A stretch of DNA of 64,000 nt from Amycolatopsis sp. QT-25 (GCF_029369745.1 NZ_CP120210.1:1798001-1862000), one strand, 5' to 3'; positions 37,459 through 46,883 are shown, counted from the stretch's first letter. The notes: generated from the letters alone by a model not told the origin. Numbers and translations: made by a program.

Positions 37459-38100
37459 TCACCGCCGGTCGCCGGTGTAGACGACGGCGGCGCTCACGGC
37501 GTCCACCCCCGAGATCAGCTCGGCGAGCGCCCTGGGGAGATCCCGGTGCGTGACCTCGGCCCAGGTCCGCAGGCCGGCACGGTCGAGTTCCGGTTCGCAG
37601 AAGTCGTCGAGACCGATGGTCCAGGCCAGCAGGGCCAGGCAGACCGAATGCGGATCCGGCTGTTCGGTGCCGAGGACGGCCGCCCTCGACTTGCTGCGCG
37701 CGGCCGTCGACATCAGCAGATCCCGCGGCGGGTACCGGTGATTCTTCCGCATGAGCATCCGGTCGGTCTCCCGGTCGATCACTCCCGCGGTGAGCAGATT
37801 TCCCGCGACCGTTTCCCCGAGATCGTGACGCAGATGGGTGACCCATTCCCGGACGGTGTGCGGCTCGCGTTCGCGGAGGATTTCCGAAAACACCCGATCC
37901 AGCGGGGGATGTGCGAGACCGCGCCGGGTCAGCGGCCGGATTCGCTTGCTCTCCACGGTGATCCGCTCGGCGAGAAGGAGGTCGCAGAGCGCGGAACCGG
38001 CCATTCCGATACCGAGTCCCGTGCGGCGCAGCGCGGGCTTTCCGGTGAACTCGTCGTGCGCGAGGAAGAACAGGGAATCGACCAAGGTCAGCCGACGCAT
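37459..38100 (-). CDS. GPP34 (Golgi phosphoprotein 3-like) family protein
   Basis: 213 residues from ATG 38100; a GTG 9 bp upstream is equally possible. The opening RRLTLVDSLFFLAHDEFTGK and the following GIGMAGSALCDLLLAERI are characteristic of the bacterial GPP34 family. Eukaryotic GOLPH3 binds phosphatidylinositol 4-phosphate. Actinomycetes carry many paralogues whose roles are unknown. It is divergent from the permease gene. Confidence 0.88.
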   Translation of the reverse strand: MRRLTLVDSLFFLAHDEFTGKPALRRTGLGIGMAGSALCDLLLAERITVESKRIRPLTRRGLAHPPLDRVFSEILREREPHTVREWVTHLRHDLGETVAGNLLTAGVIDRETDRMLMRKNHRYPPRDLLMSTAARSKSRAAVLGTEQPDPHSVCLALLAWTIGLDDFCEPELDRAGLRTWAEVTHRDLPRALAELISGVDAVSAAVVYTGDRR

Positions 38101-38174
38101 CAAGGGCACGCCCCCCGGCGTTGTGGTGCGGGACGGCCAAGGTAGCGGTAGCGCGGGTGCCGCTGCGACCCGAG

Positions 38175-38197
38175 GTCCGTTTTTAGCCTGAACGGAC
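38175..38197. promoter_or_regulatory. Possible operator between GPP34 and permease genes
   Basis: GTCCGTT (38175-38181) and AACGGAC (38191-38197) form a perfect 7-bp inverted repeat with a 9-bp spacer in the 189-bp divergent gap. No regulator gene is adjacent. Confidence 0.25.
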
Positions 38198-38289
38198 GTA
38201 CCTCGCCGGGGTGCCCGGCCCTAGGGTGGGATGGCTCTCGCAAGATCAAGAGCCTTCAGCGCCAAACCGACGTCCGGGGGGACGGGTTC

Positions 38290-39765
38290 ATGGGTACGCA
38301 AAGACCGCGGCGCGGTCTCGGCCATCGACGGCTCGGAGCCGCGCAAATCGTCTTCTTCGTGGTGGCCGCGGCGGGTCCGCTCTTCGCCATCGCGGGCGGG
38401 GTCCCGACGAACTACGCGGTCACCGGCAGTGTCGGGGTGCCGCTGTCGTTCCTCCTGCTCGCCCCGATCCTGGGGTTGTTCGCGGTCGGTTACTCCGCGA
38501 TGAGCCGCTACATCACCAACGCGGGCGCGTTCTACCCCTACGTCGCCAACGGGGTCGGCAAATCCACCGGCGCCGGGATCGCGTTCGTCACGCTGTTCTC
38601 CTACAACGCCATCCAGATCAGCATCTACGGCCTGTTCGGCTGGTCGGTGTCGACGTGGCTGGGCACCCTCACCGGGTCTCCGCCACCGTGGTGGCTGTGC
38701 GCGCTGGTGATGGTGCTGGTCGTCGGCGCGCTCGGGGTGCTGCGGGTGGACCTCAACGCCAAGGTGCTCGGGGTGGCGCTGTGCCTCGAGGTCGCCGTCG
38801 TCGCGATCGTCGACATCGCGTTGTTCGCGAATCCGGCGGGCGGCAGCGTCTCCTGGGTTCCGCTGGAGCCGTCGAGCCTGTTCACCACCGGGGTGGGCGC
38901 GGTGTTCGCGTTCTCCGCCGCCGCGTTCGTCGGCTTCGAGGGCGCGGCGACCTACGGTGAGGAGACACGGGAACCCAGCCGCACGGTCGGCCGGGCGACG
39001 TTCGCCGCGATCGGTCTCACCGCCGTGCTCTACGTCGTCTCGTCGCTCGCGCTGGCCGTGGGCACCGGGCCGGACGTCATCGTCACGACCGCGGCCGCCC
39101 AGGGCCCGGATCTGCTGTTCACCCTGGCCGGACAGCATCTCGGCGACACGTTCTCCGACGTCGCGTACACGCTGTTCGTGACCGGGCAGTGCGCGGCGCT
39201 GCTGAGCTTCCACAACGCCGTCGCCCGGTATTTCTTCGCGCTGGGCAGGGAAGGGCTGCTACCGCGCTCGCTGGCCAAGACCAGCAAACGCACCGGCGCG
39301 CCGGTGGCCGGTTCGCTCGCGCAGACCGCGCTCGCCCTGGTGGTCGTGTCGTTGTTCGCGCTCGGGGGCCGCGATCCGGTGACCGAACTGTTCACCTGGC
39401 TCGGCGCGACGGCGTCCACCGGGGTCGTGGTGATCATGATCGCCGTCTCGCTCTCGGTGATCGGCTTTTTCAAACGGCGCCGTCGCGCCGAAAGCGCCTG
39501 GCGCCGCTGGATCGCGCCGGGGCTGGCGATCCTCGCGTTGTCGGCCGTCCTCGCGTTGATCCTGCTCAACTTCGACCTGCTGCTCGGCCCCGCCGGGACG
39601 TTCCTGTTGCGCTGGGGTTTGCCCGGTCTCGTGCTCGTCGCGGTGCTGGTCGGCTTCCTGCGCGCGGAAATGTTGCGGACCAGGGATCCGGAGACGTATG
39701 CCGCCATCGGTGGTCCGCTCGAAGACGAGGGCGCCGAACCCACCGGGCTCAGCGCGGGCCGATGA
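38290..39765 (+). CDS. APC-superfamily amino-acid permease
   Basis: 491 residues with about 12-13 hydrophobic helices. Helix 1 carries the APC signature (FFVVAAAGPLFAIAGGVPTNYA) and the loop FVGFEGAATYGEETREP is typical of helix 6 and the following segment. Substrates in this group are amino acids or polyamines and cannot be narrowed. The stop overlaps the ATG of a 45-codon gene as ATGA, indicating coupled translation. Confidence 0.92.
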   Translation: MGTQRPRRGLGHRRLGAAQIVFFVVAAAGPLFAIAGGVPTNYAVTGSVGVPLSFLLLAPILGLFAVGYSAMSRYITNAGAFYPYVANGVGKSTGAGIAFVTLFSYNAIQISIYGLFGWSVSTWLGTLTGSPPPWWLCALVMVLVVGALGVLRVDLNAKVLGVALCLEVAVVAIVDIALFANPAGGSVSWVPLEPSSLFTTGVGAVFAFSAAAFVGFEGAATYGEETREPSRTVGRATFAAIGLTAVLYVVSSLALAVGTGPDVIVTTAAAQGPDLLFTLAGQHLGDTFSDVAYTLFVTGQCAALLSFHNAVARYFFALGREGLLPRSLAKTSKRTGAPVAGSLAQTALALVVVSLFALGGRDPVTELFTWLGATASTGVVVIMIAVSLSVIGFFKRRRRAESAWRRWIAPGLAILALSAVLALILLNFDLLLGPAGTFLLRWGLPGLVLVAVLVGFLRAEMLRTRDPETYAAIGGPLEDEGAEPTGLSAGR

Positions 39766-39899
39766 CCGCCCGCGCCGCCGGACCGTCCGAAGTGGACGCC
39801 GGGCTGTCCGAGGTCTTTCACGACGACCCGGTGAACTCCCTGTGGCGGGACCCGCGCGGAATCCTTCGTCGATTCGTCTATAAAGGACTGGTAAAGTAG
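39762..39899 (+). CDS. Small 45-residue protein coupled to the permease
   Basis: A 45-codon frame (MTARAAGPSEVDAGLSEVFH start, ILRRFVYKGLVK end) begins inside the permease stop (ATGA) and ends at TAG 39897-39899. It has no membrane segment; the C-terminus is basic and aromatic. I do not recognise it. The tight 4-bp overlap is the main evidence that it is translated. An alternative is that it is chance coding ahead of the next promoter. Confidence 0.45.
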   Translation: MTARAAGPSEVDAGLSEVFHDDPVNSLWRDPRGILRRFVYKGLVK

Positions 39900-39906
39900 C
39901 GGTCAG

Positions 39907-40218
39907 ATGACGACGAACCGTGCCCCCGCACCACGGCACCGTTCCGTCTTCTTTCTCCTGATCCTGCTCGTCTTCGCCTTCGTCACGCCGACCGTCCCCC
40001 ACGGGCACAGCCGGGCCGCGACGGAGGATTCGGTCGCCGTCTTCGCGACCCATCCGCTGCCCGCTTTCCACGGCGGGCAAGCCGTCCCCCTCGCCGACGT
40101 GCCCGCCGAAACGGCGACCGTCGACCTTCTCGACGCCGACGACGCCCCTGAGCAGGGCGAACCCGTCGTCATCACCCGTGCGGTGCCTCAGGCTCCCGCA
40201 CGGGCGCCTCCGCGCTGA
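39907..40218 (+). CDS. Small secreted protein of unknown function
   Basis: 103 residues. The N-terminus (basic residues followed by FFLLILLVFAFVTPTV) is a signal peptide with a likely cleavage after HSRA. The mature part is acidic, Pro- and Ala-rich and lacks recognisable motifs. TAAAGT (39892-39897) could be a -10 box giving a short leader. It lies 40 bp before the antiporter gene and may form a unit with it. No homologous family comes to mind. Confidence 0.55.
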   Translation: MTTNRAPAPRHRSVFFLLILLVFAFVTPTVPHGHSRAATEDSVAVFATHPLPAFHGGQAVPLADVPAETATVDLLDADDAPEQGEPVVITRAVPQAPARAPPR

Positions 40219-40258
40219 GCCGGTCCCCAGCCGCATCAGCCATCCATCGGAGGTCTCC

Positions 40259-41476
40259 ATGAGTTCCGGTCATGCCCTGCTGGCCGTCGGCGGGGCGTTC
40301 CTCGCCGCCGGTGTCATCGCCAGAGCGGGCGCCCGTATCGGGTTGCCGACCATCCCCCTGTTCATGCTGGCCGGTTTCGTCTTCGGCCCCAACACTCCCG
40401 GACTGTCCCTTGTGGACGATCCGGCCGAACTCGGTGTGCTCGCCGGGCTCGGTCTCGTCTTCCTCCTGTTCTATCTCGGCCTCGAATTCTCCCTCGACGA
40501 CCTAGCCAAGGGCGGGCGCGAACTCGTCTGGTCGGGGCTGGTCTACCTGGTCCTCAACATCGGCGGCGGGCTCGGCTTCGGCTTCCTGCTGGGCTGGGGG
40601 ACCAGGGAGGCGCTGGTCATCGCCGGGGCCATCGGTATCTCGTCGTCGGCGATCGTCACGAAGCTCCTGCTCGAATCGCGCCGGATGACCAATCCCGAAT
40701 CCCGGCTGATCATGGGCATCATCGTGATCGAGGACCTCTTCCTCGCGCTGTACCTGGCGTTGCTGCAGCCGGTGCTGTCCGGGGCCGGGAGTTTCGGTTC
40801 GGCGATGGCCGACTTCGGCAAGGCCTTCGCGTTCCTGATCGTGCTGGCCGCGCTCGCCCGCTGGGGCGGCCGGGTGGTGTCGAAGCTGTTCGGCTCGGCC
40901 GACGACGAACTGCTGACCGTCTGCTTCGTCGGTGTCGCGGTCATGGGTGCCGCCGTCGCCGAAGAGGTCGGGGTGTCCGACGCCATCGGCGCGTTCATGG
41001 TCGGCATGATGCTCGGCGAGTCGAAGGTCGCGCCGCGGATCCGCAAACTGGTGCTCCCGCTCCGGGACGCGTTCGGCGCGTTGTTCTTCTTCATCTTCGG
41101 GCTCGGCATCGACCCGAACGCGGTCGGCTCGGTGGTCGTGCCGGTGCTGATCGCGGTGGCGCTGACGATCGTGCTGAACCTGGGCGCGGGCGCGCTCGCC
41201 GCGCGACTGAACGGGTTCGATCGCCAAGCCGGGGTGAACATCGGGCTGACCGTGCTCACCCGTGGCGAGTTCTCGCTGGTGCTCGCCGCGATGGCGACCG
41301 CCGCCGGGCTGGACGCGCGGGTCGCGCCGTTCGTCGCGGGCTATGTCCTGCTGCTGGCCGTGATCGGCCCGATCGCGGTCATCCGCTCGGAGAAGCTCAC
41401 CTGGTTGCTACCGGCGAGTATCGTCCGGGATGATCCGACCAGCCGAGGCCGCGACGAGCCGGCCCGGGCGGGGTGA
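40259..41476 (+). CDS. CPA2-family cation:proton antiporter (KefB-like)
   Basis: 405 residues from ATG 40259 behind GGAGG. About twelve membrane helices and the Na/H-exchanger fold: ARIGLPTIPLFMLAGFVFGP (helix 2 region), ISSSAIVTKLL, GVSDAIGAFMVGMMLG (containing the conserved Asp) and LTRGEFSLVLA. No C-terminal RCK/TrkA domain follows, so regulation by NAD or nucleotides on the same chain is not expected. It probably exchanges K+ or Na+ for H+. Confidence 0.9.
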   Translation: MSSGHALLAVGGAFLAAGVIARAGARIGLPTIPLFMLAGFVFGPNTPGLSLVDDPAELGVLAGLGLVFLLFYLGLEFSLDDLAKGGRELVWSGLVYLVLNIGGGLGFGFLLGWGTREALVIAGAIGISSSAIVTKLLLESRRMTNPESRLIMGIIVIEDLFLALYLALLQPVLSGAGSFGSAMADFGKAFAFLIVLAALARWGGRVVSKLFGSADDELLTVCFVGVAVMGAAVAEEVGVSDAIGAFMVGMMLGESKVAPRIRKLVLPLRDAFGALFFFIFGLGIDPNAVGSVVVPVLIAVALTIVLNLGAGALAARLNGFDRQAGVNIGLTVLTRGEFSLVLAAMATAAGLDARVAPFVAGYVLLLAVIGPIAVIRSEKLTWLLPASIVRDDPTSRGRDEPARAG

Positions 41477-41489
41477 CGAGGAGGCCTGG

Positions 41490-42653
41490 GTGACGGAGCG
41501 GTTCGGCGGCTACCAGAACGAGATCTACCTGCAGGGGCTCGGCGGGACCTTCCCGCCGTGCTCCACCGACGCCACGAAGCTGGAGGAGTCGGCGCGGGAG
41601 ATCTTGGAACCCGGGCCGTTCTGGTACGTCGCGGGCTCGGCCGGGTCGGGCGCCACCGCGCGCGCCAACCGGGAGGCGTTCGACCGCTGGCGCCTCGTAC
41701 CCCGGATGCTCACGGGCGCCACCGAACGCGAGCTGTCGACGACCGTGCTGGGGACGCCGGTGCCGGCGCCGGTGCTGCTGGCGCCGGTCGGTGTGCAGTC
41801 GATCGTGCACGAGGGTGCCGAGCAGGCGGCCGCACGGGCCGCGGCGTCGGTCGGCCTGCCGTACGTCATGTCGACGGCGTCCTCCACGAGCATCGAGGAC
41901 GTCGCCGAAGCCAGTGGGGACGGGCCGCGCTGGTTCCAGCTGTACTGGCCGACGGACAACGAGGTCTGCGCGAGCATCCTGGCACGGGCGAAGGCCGCGG
42001 GCTTCACGACGCTCGTGGTCACGCTCGACACCTGGACGCTCGCATGGCGCCCGAACGACCTCGACCACGCGTACCTGCCGTTCATCAAGGGCGTCGGCCT
42101 CGGTGTCCCGCTGAGCGACCCGGTGTTCCGCGGCCTGCTGGAGAAGACGCCGGAAGAGGATCCGCCCACCGCGATCCTCCGGTGGATCTCGATGATCACC
42201 GGCACGGACAGCACCTGGGACCGGCTGCCGTTCCTGCGTGAACACTGGGACGGGCCGATCGTGCTCAAGGGCATCCAGCACCCCGACGACGCCCGCCGCG
42301 CCGTCGAGGCCGGGATGGACGGGATCGTCGTGTCCAACCACGGCGGCCGCCAGGTCGACGGCGCGATCGCCTCGCTCGACGCGCTCCCGGAGATCGTGGC
42401 CGCGGTCGGCGACCGGCTGGAGATCCTGTTCGACTCCGGCATCCGTACCGGCGCCGACATCGCCAAGGCGCTGGCGCTCGGGGCGAAGGCCGTGCTGGTG
42501 GGGCGGCCGTGGGTGTACGGCCTGGCGCACGCGGGGGAGGACGGCGTCCGGCACGTGCTGCGGAGCCTGCTCGCCGACCTCGACCTGACCATGGGCCTGT
42601 CCGGCCACCGGACCCTGGCCGACCTCACCCCGGGCTCCCTTACGCGCTCCTGA
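41490..42653 (+). CDS. FMN-dependent alpha-hydroxyacid oxidase (lactate 2-monooxygenase-like)
   Basis: 387 residues from GTG 41490, preceded by GAGGAGG; an ATG at 41430 would overlap the antiporter gene. The TIM-barrel enzyme has the catalytic His and Arg in VSNHGGRQVDGA, the FMN-binding FDSGIRTGADIAKALALGAKAV and an N-terminal FWYVAGSAGS. The insertion and overall length resemble lactate 2-monooxygenase (lactate + O2 to acetate + CO2 + H2O), but other 2-hydroxyacid oxidases are possible. Confidence 0.88.
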   Translation: MTERFGGYQNEIYLQGLGGTFPPCSTDATKLEESAREILEPGPFWYVAGSAGSGATARANREAFDRWRLVPRMLTGATERELSTTVLGTPVPAPVLLAPVGVQSIVHEGAEQAAARAAASVGLPYVMSTASSTSIEDVAEASGDGPRWFQLYWPTDNEVCASILARAKAAGFTTLVVTLDTWTLAWRPNDLDHAYLPFIKGVGLGVPLSDPVFRGLLEKTPEEDPPTAILRWISMITGTDSTWDRLPFLREHWDGPIVLKGIQHPDDARRAVEAGMDGIVVSNHGGRQVDGAIASLDALPEIVAAVGDRLEILFDSGIRTGADIAKALALGAKAVLVGRPWVYGLAHAGEDGVRHVLRSLLADLDLTMGLSGHRTLADLTPGSLTRS

Positions 42654-42657
42654 CCTC

Positions 42658-42722
42658 CGCAATTCGTCACCTACTTGCGGTCGTTCGCCCTGCGAACTAA
42701 CGCAAGTAGGTGACGAATTGCG
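42658..42722. repeat. Family A palindromic repeat, copy 3
   Basis: CGCAATTCGTCACCTACTTG plus CG (42658-42679) and its exact complement (42701-42722) form 22-bp arms; the loop holds an inner hairpin TTCG-CCCTG-CGAA. It starts 4 bp after the oxidase stop and may also act as its terminator. Confidence 0.88.
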
Positions 42723-42788
42723 AGGGGATAGGACGTGGGGGATATTCGGAGGCCTGGATCGTCACGCACGGCTATCCTGGTGCCGGTC

Positions 42789-45700
42789 ATGGCTTCTCAA
42801 CCTTCCCCGTTCGGCGCCCTGCGCGCTCGCCTGCCCGAACTGATGTCGCGCGACGAGCACCGCCTCCGGCGCCGGCTCGACGGTGCCCGGAAAGCGCGCG
42901 ACGCCGAGTCGATCACCGCGCGGATCGAGGCCGACATCGAGGCCGCCGAACTGCGGGTCACCCGCAGGCGCGACGCCGTCCCGAAGATCACGTTCCCCGA
43001 AGAGCTGCCCGTCAGCCGGCGCAAGGACGAGATCGCCGAGGCCATCCGCGACCACCAGGTGGTGATCGTCGCGGGGGAGACGGGCTCCGGGAAGACGACC
43101 CAGCTGCCGAAGATCTGTCTCGAACTCGGCCGGGGCATCCGCGGCCAGATCGGGCACACGCAGCCGAGACGGCTGGCCGCGCGCACGGTCGCCGATCGCA
43201 TCGCCTCCGAGCTGAACACCGAACTCGGCGAGGCCGTCGGCTACAAGGTCCGGTTCACCGACCACTCCGGCCAGGACACGCTGGTCAAGCTGATGACGGA
43301 CGGCATCCTGCTCGCCGAGATCCAGACCGACCGCATGCTGCGCCAGTACGACACGCTGATCATCGACGAGGCGCACGAGCGCAGCCTCAACATCGACTTC
43401 ATCCTCGGCTACGTCAAACAGCTCCTGCCGCGCCGCCCCGACCTCAAGGTGATCATCACCTCGGCGACGATCGATCCGGAGCGGTTCTCCCAGCACTTCG
43501 ACGACGCGCCCATCGTGGAGGTCTCCGGCCGGACGTATCCGGTCGAGGTCCGCTACCGGCCGATCATCGACCCGGACGATCCGGACGCCGATCAGGACCG
43601 CGACCAGACACAGGCCATCTGCGACGCCGTGGACGAACTGCAGCACGAGGGACCGGGCGACATCCTGGTGTTCCTCTCCGGCGAGCGGGAGATCCGCGAC
43701 GCCGCGGACGCCCTGTCCAAACAGGACCTCCGCAACACCGAGATCCTTCCGCTGTACGCCCGGCTTTCGTCGTCGGACCAGCATCGGGTGTTCCAGCGCC
43801 ACACCGGGCGCCGCGTCGTACTCGCCACGAACGTCGCCGAGACGTCGCTGACCGTGCCCGGCATCAAGTACGTCGTCGATCCCGGCACCGCGCGGATCTC
43901 GCGCTACAGCCACCGCACGAAGGTGCAGCGGCTGCCGATCGAGCCGGTGTCGCAGGCGTCGGCGAACCAGCGCAAGGGGCGTTGCGGCCGGACGTCCGAC
44001 GGTATCTGCATCCGGCTGTACTCCGAAGACGACTTCGACGCGCGGCCCGAGTTCACCGATCCGGAGATCCTGCGGACCAACCTCGCGTCGGTCATCCTGC
44101 AGATGACCTCGCTCGGCCTCGGTGACATCGCGGCGTTCCCGTTCGTGGAGCCGCCGGATCGCCGTCAGGTCACCGACGGCGTCCAGTTGCTGCAGGAGCT
44201 CGGCGCGTTCGACATGTCGGACGGCAAGAAGCTCACCGAGACCGGCCGCAAGCTCGCGCAGCTCCCGGTCGACCCGCGGATGGCGCGGATGGTGCTGGAA
44301 GCCGCACGCAACGGCTGCGTCCGCGAAGTGATGATCATCGCCGCCGCGCTGTCCATTCAGGACCCACGCGAGCGGCCGGCGGAGAAGCAGCAGGCGGCGG
44401 ACCAGCAGCACGCGCGGTTCGCGGACAAGACGTCGGACTTCCTGGCGTACCTGAACCTGTGGGAGTACGTCACCGAGCAGCAGAAGGCGTTGTCCACCAA
44501 CCAGTTCCGTCGGATGTGCCGCAACGAGTACCTGAACTACCTGCGCATCCGCGAATGGCAGGACATCTTCAGCCAGCTGCGTCAGCTGGCCAAACCGCTC
44601 GGCGTCACGCTCGGCACGGACGGCCCTGCCGATCCGCAACGGGTGCACACGTCGCTGATCGCCGGGCTGCTGTCGCACGTCGGCCTCAAGGATCCGGCCA
44701 AGGGTGACTATCTCGGCGCACGCGGGGCGCGGTTCTCGGTGTTCCCTGGTTCGGCGCTGTTCAAGAAGCAGCCGCGGTTCGTGATGTCGGCCGAACTGGT
44801 CGAGACCTCCCGTCTGTGGGGCCGGGTCAACGCGCGGATCGAGCCGGAATGGGTCGAGCCGCTCGCCGGGCACGTGGTGAAGCGGAACTATTCGGAGCCG
44901 CACTGGGAGCGCAAGCAAGGCGCGGTGATGGCGAAGGAGAAGGTGACGCTGTACGGCGTCCCGCTCGTCGCCGACCGCCGGGTCAACTACGGCCGCATCG
45001 ACCCCGAGGTGAGCCGCGAGCTGTTCATCCGGCACGCGCTCGTCGAAGGCGACTGGGAGACCCGGCACCATTTCTTCCGAGAGAACCGCGCCTTGCTCGA
45101 CGAGGTCGAGGACCTGGAGAACCGGGCGCGCCGCCGGGACATCCTGGTCGACGACGAGACACTGTTCGAGTTCTACGACCAGCGTGTCCCGGCCGACGTC
45201 GTCTCCGCGCGGCATTTCGACAGCTGGTGGAAGAAGGCGCGGCACACCGAGCCCGACTTGCTGAGCTTCGAGAAGACGATGCTCATCAACGAGACCGCGG
45301 GCGGCGTCCGCGAGGCCGACTACCCCGACTTCTGGACCCAGGGCAACCAGACCTTCGAACTCACGTACCAGTTCGAGCCGGGCGCGGACGCCGACGGCGT
45401 CACCGTGCACATCCCGCTGCCGGTGCTGAACCAGGTCACGCCGGACGGTTTCGACTGGCAGGTCCCCGGCCTGCGCGAAGAACTGGTGACGCAGCTGATC
45501 AAGTCGCTGCCCAAGGCGATCCGGCGCAATTTCGTGCCGGCGCCCGACCACGCGAAACTGGTGCTGTCGCGGGTCGGCCCGGCCGACGGGCCGCTGCTGC
45601 ACGCGGTCGCCGACGAGCTGGAAGCGTTGCGCGGGGTGGTGATCCCCGACGACGCCTGGCAGCTCTCCGCGGTTCCCGAACATCTGAAGATGACCTTCCG

Positions 45701-46679
45701 CGTGGTCGACGTCCGCGGCAAGAAGGTGTCCGAGGGCAAGGACATCGAGGCACTCAAACGAGACTTGAGCGGCCAGGTGCGCGCGACGATCTCGAAGGCC
45801 GCCGACAGCATCGAGCGCCAGGGCCTGACGACGCCCGCGTTCGGCGAGCTGCCCAAGGTGTTCGCGAGCAAGCAGCGCGGGCACGACGTCAAGGCGTATC
45901 CGGCGCTGGTGGACGAAGGCGGCACGGTCGCGGTGCGGCTGCTGGACACGCCGGGACAGCAGGAACAGTCGATGTGGGCGGGCACCCGGCGGATGCTGCG
46001 GCTGAACCTGCCGTCACCGATGAAGTTCATCACCCGCAACCTCGGCAACTCGTCGAAACTCGTGCTGAACCGGAATCCCCACGGCTCCGTGTCGGCCCTG
46101 CTCGAAGACTGCGTCGACTGCGCCGTCGACAAGCTCGTGGCCGACAACGGCGGGCCGCGCTGGGACGAGGCCGGATTCGCCGTCCTGCTGGAGAAGGTGC
46201 GTGCCGGACTGAATCCCGGGGTGCTCGACGTGCTGACCGACGTCGAGAAGATCCTGCGCGCGGCCAACGACGTCGAAACGCGGCTGGCCGACACCCGCGG
46301 CCCGGCGGATTCCCTCGCCGACATCCGTGCGCAGCTGGACGGCTTGGTGCACAACGGTTTCGTCACCGAAACCGGGCAGGACCGGCTGAAGCACGTCGTC
46401 CGGTACCTGCGGGGGATCGAACGACGGCTGGAGAAACTCCCGACCGAGCCCACACGCGACATCCAGCGCACGGGCGACATCGCCTGGCTCCGCACCGAAT
46501 ACCGGACGGCGCTGGACGCGCTGCCGCCGGGGACTTCCTCGCCCGCGTTGCGGGAGATCCGGTGGATGATCGAGGAGCTGCGGGTCAGCTTCTTCGCCCA
46601 GACGCTGGGCACCGCCCACCCCGTCTCCCTGAAGCGAGTCATCAAGGCCCTGGACGACGCCACCGCCGCCCGCAATTAG
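42789..46679 (+). CDS. hrpA: ATP-dependent RNA helicase
   Basis: 1296 residues from ATG 42789, full length for HrpA. Walker A is GETGSGKTTQLP (near 95), the Walker B box is DEAHERS (near 193), motif III is SATID, and helicase C contains QRKGRCGRTSDG. The OB-fold/HA2 region and a long C-terminal DUF3418 follow. HrpA unwinds mRNA structure and, in E. coli, helps rescue stalled ribosomes. The last codons and the TAG stop (46677-46679) lie inside the left arm of a family A palindrome. A 1040-codon antisense frame is a shadow. Confidence 0.95.
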   Translation: MASQPSPFGALRARLPELMSRDEHRLRRRLDGARKARDAESITARIEADIEAAELRVTRRRDAVPKITFPEELPVSRRKDEIAEAIRDHQVVIVAGETGSGKTTQLPKICLELGRGIRGQIGHTQPRRLAARTVADRIASELNTELGEAVGYKVRFTDHSGQDTLVKLMTDGILLAEIQTDRMLRQYDTLIIDEAHERSLNIDFILGYVKQLLPRRPDLKVIITSATIDPERFSQHFDDAPIVEVSGRTYPVEVRYRPIIDPDDPDADQDRDQTQAICDAVDELQHEGPGDILVFLSGEREIRDAADALSKQDLRNTEILPLYARLSSSDQHRVFQRHTGRRVVLATNVAETSLTVPGIKYVVDPGTARISRYSHRTKVQRLPIEPVSQASANQRKGRCGRTSDGICIRLYSEDDFDARPEFTDPEILRTNLASVILQMTSLGLGDIAAFPFVEPPDRRQVTDGVQLLQELGAFDMSDGKKLTETGRKLAQLPVDPRMARMVLEAARNGCVREVMIIAAALSIQDPRERPAEKQQAADQQHARFADKTSDFLAYLNLWEYVTEQQKALSTNQFRRMCRNEYLNYLRIREWQDIFSQLRQLAKPLGVTLGTDGPADPQRVHTSLIAGLLSHVGLKDPAKGDYLGARGARFSVFPGSALFKKQPRFVMSAELVETSRLWGRVNARIEPEWVEPLAGHVVKRNYSEPHWERKQGAVMAKEKVTLYGVPLVADRRVNYGRIDPEVSRELFIRHALVEGDWETRHHFFRENRALLDEVEDLENRARRRDILVDDETLFEFYDQRVPADVVSARHFDSWWKKARHTEPDLLSFEKTMLINETAGGVREADYPDFWTQGNQTFELTYQFEPGADADGVTVHIPLPVLNQVTPDGFDWQVPGLREELVTQLIKSLPKAIRRNFVPAPDHAKLVLSRVGPADGPLLHAVADELEALRGVVIPDDAWQLSAVPEHLKMTFRVVDVRGKKVSEGKDIEALKRDLSGQVRATISKAADSIERQGLTTPAFGELPKVFASKQRGHDVKAYPALVDEGGTVAVRLLDTPGQQEQSMWAGTRRMLRLNLPSPMKFITRNLGNSSKLVLNRNPHGSVSALLEDCVDCAVDKLVADNGGPRWDEAGFAVLLEKVRAGLNPGVLDVLTDVEKILRAANDVETRLADTRGPADSLADIRAQLDGLVHNGFVTETGQDRLKHVVRYLRGIERRLEKLPTEPTRDIQRTGDIAWLRTEYRTALDALPPGTSSPALREIRWMIEELRVSFFAQTLGTAHPVSLKRVIKALDDATAARN

Positions 46680-46746
46680 TCACCTACTTGCGCCGCGTAC
46701 CAGGCACGCGAGGGGCTCGATCGCCGCAAGTAGGTGACTAATTGCG
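46671..46746. repeat. Family A palindromic repeat, copy 4, overlapping the hrpA stop
   Basis: CGCAATTAGTCACCTACTTG plus CG (46671-46692) pairs perfectly with 46725-46746. The left arm encodes Arg-Asn-stop of hrpA (CGC AAT TAG). A 21-bp tandem array begins at its last base, so two repeat families are joined here. Confidence 0.9.
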
Positions 46747-46883
46747 ACGTGACTCGCGTGACTGGCGACGTAACTCGCGTGACTGGGGACGTAACTCGCG
46801 TGACTGGCGGCGTGACTCGCGTGATCGGGGGCGTAACTAGCGTGATCGGGGGCGTGACTCGCGTGATCGGGGGCGTAAGTCAC
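46746..46883. repeat. 21-bp tandem array 2
   Basis: Six full units start at 46746, 46767, 46788, 46809, 46830 and 46851 (type GACGTAACTCGCGTGACTGG plus one base; the later three read GGCGT...GTGATCGGG). A partial seventh (46872-46883) overlaps the stop codon of the minus-strand polymerase gene. The first 15 bases match array 1 at 12045-12128. Confidence 0.92.

Noticed and set aside
42762..45884. 1040-codon minus-strand open frame antisense to hrpA
   Set aside because: Shadow of a GC-rich gene; no recognisable domains.
46746..46883. CRISPR array
   Set aside because: Units are 21 bp, contiguous and without unique spacers, and no cas genes occur in the window.
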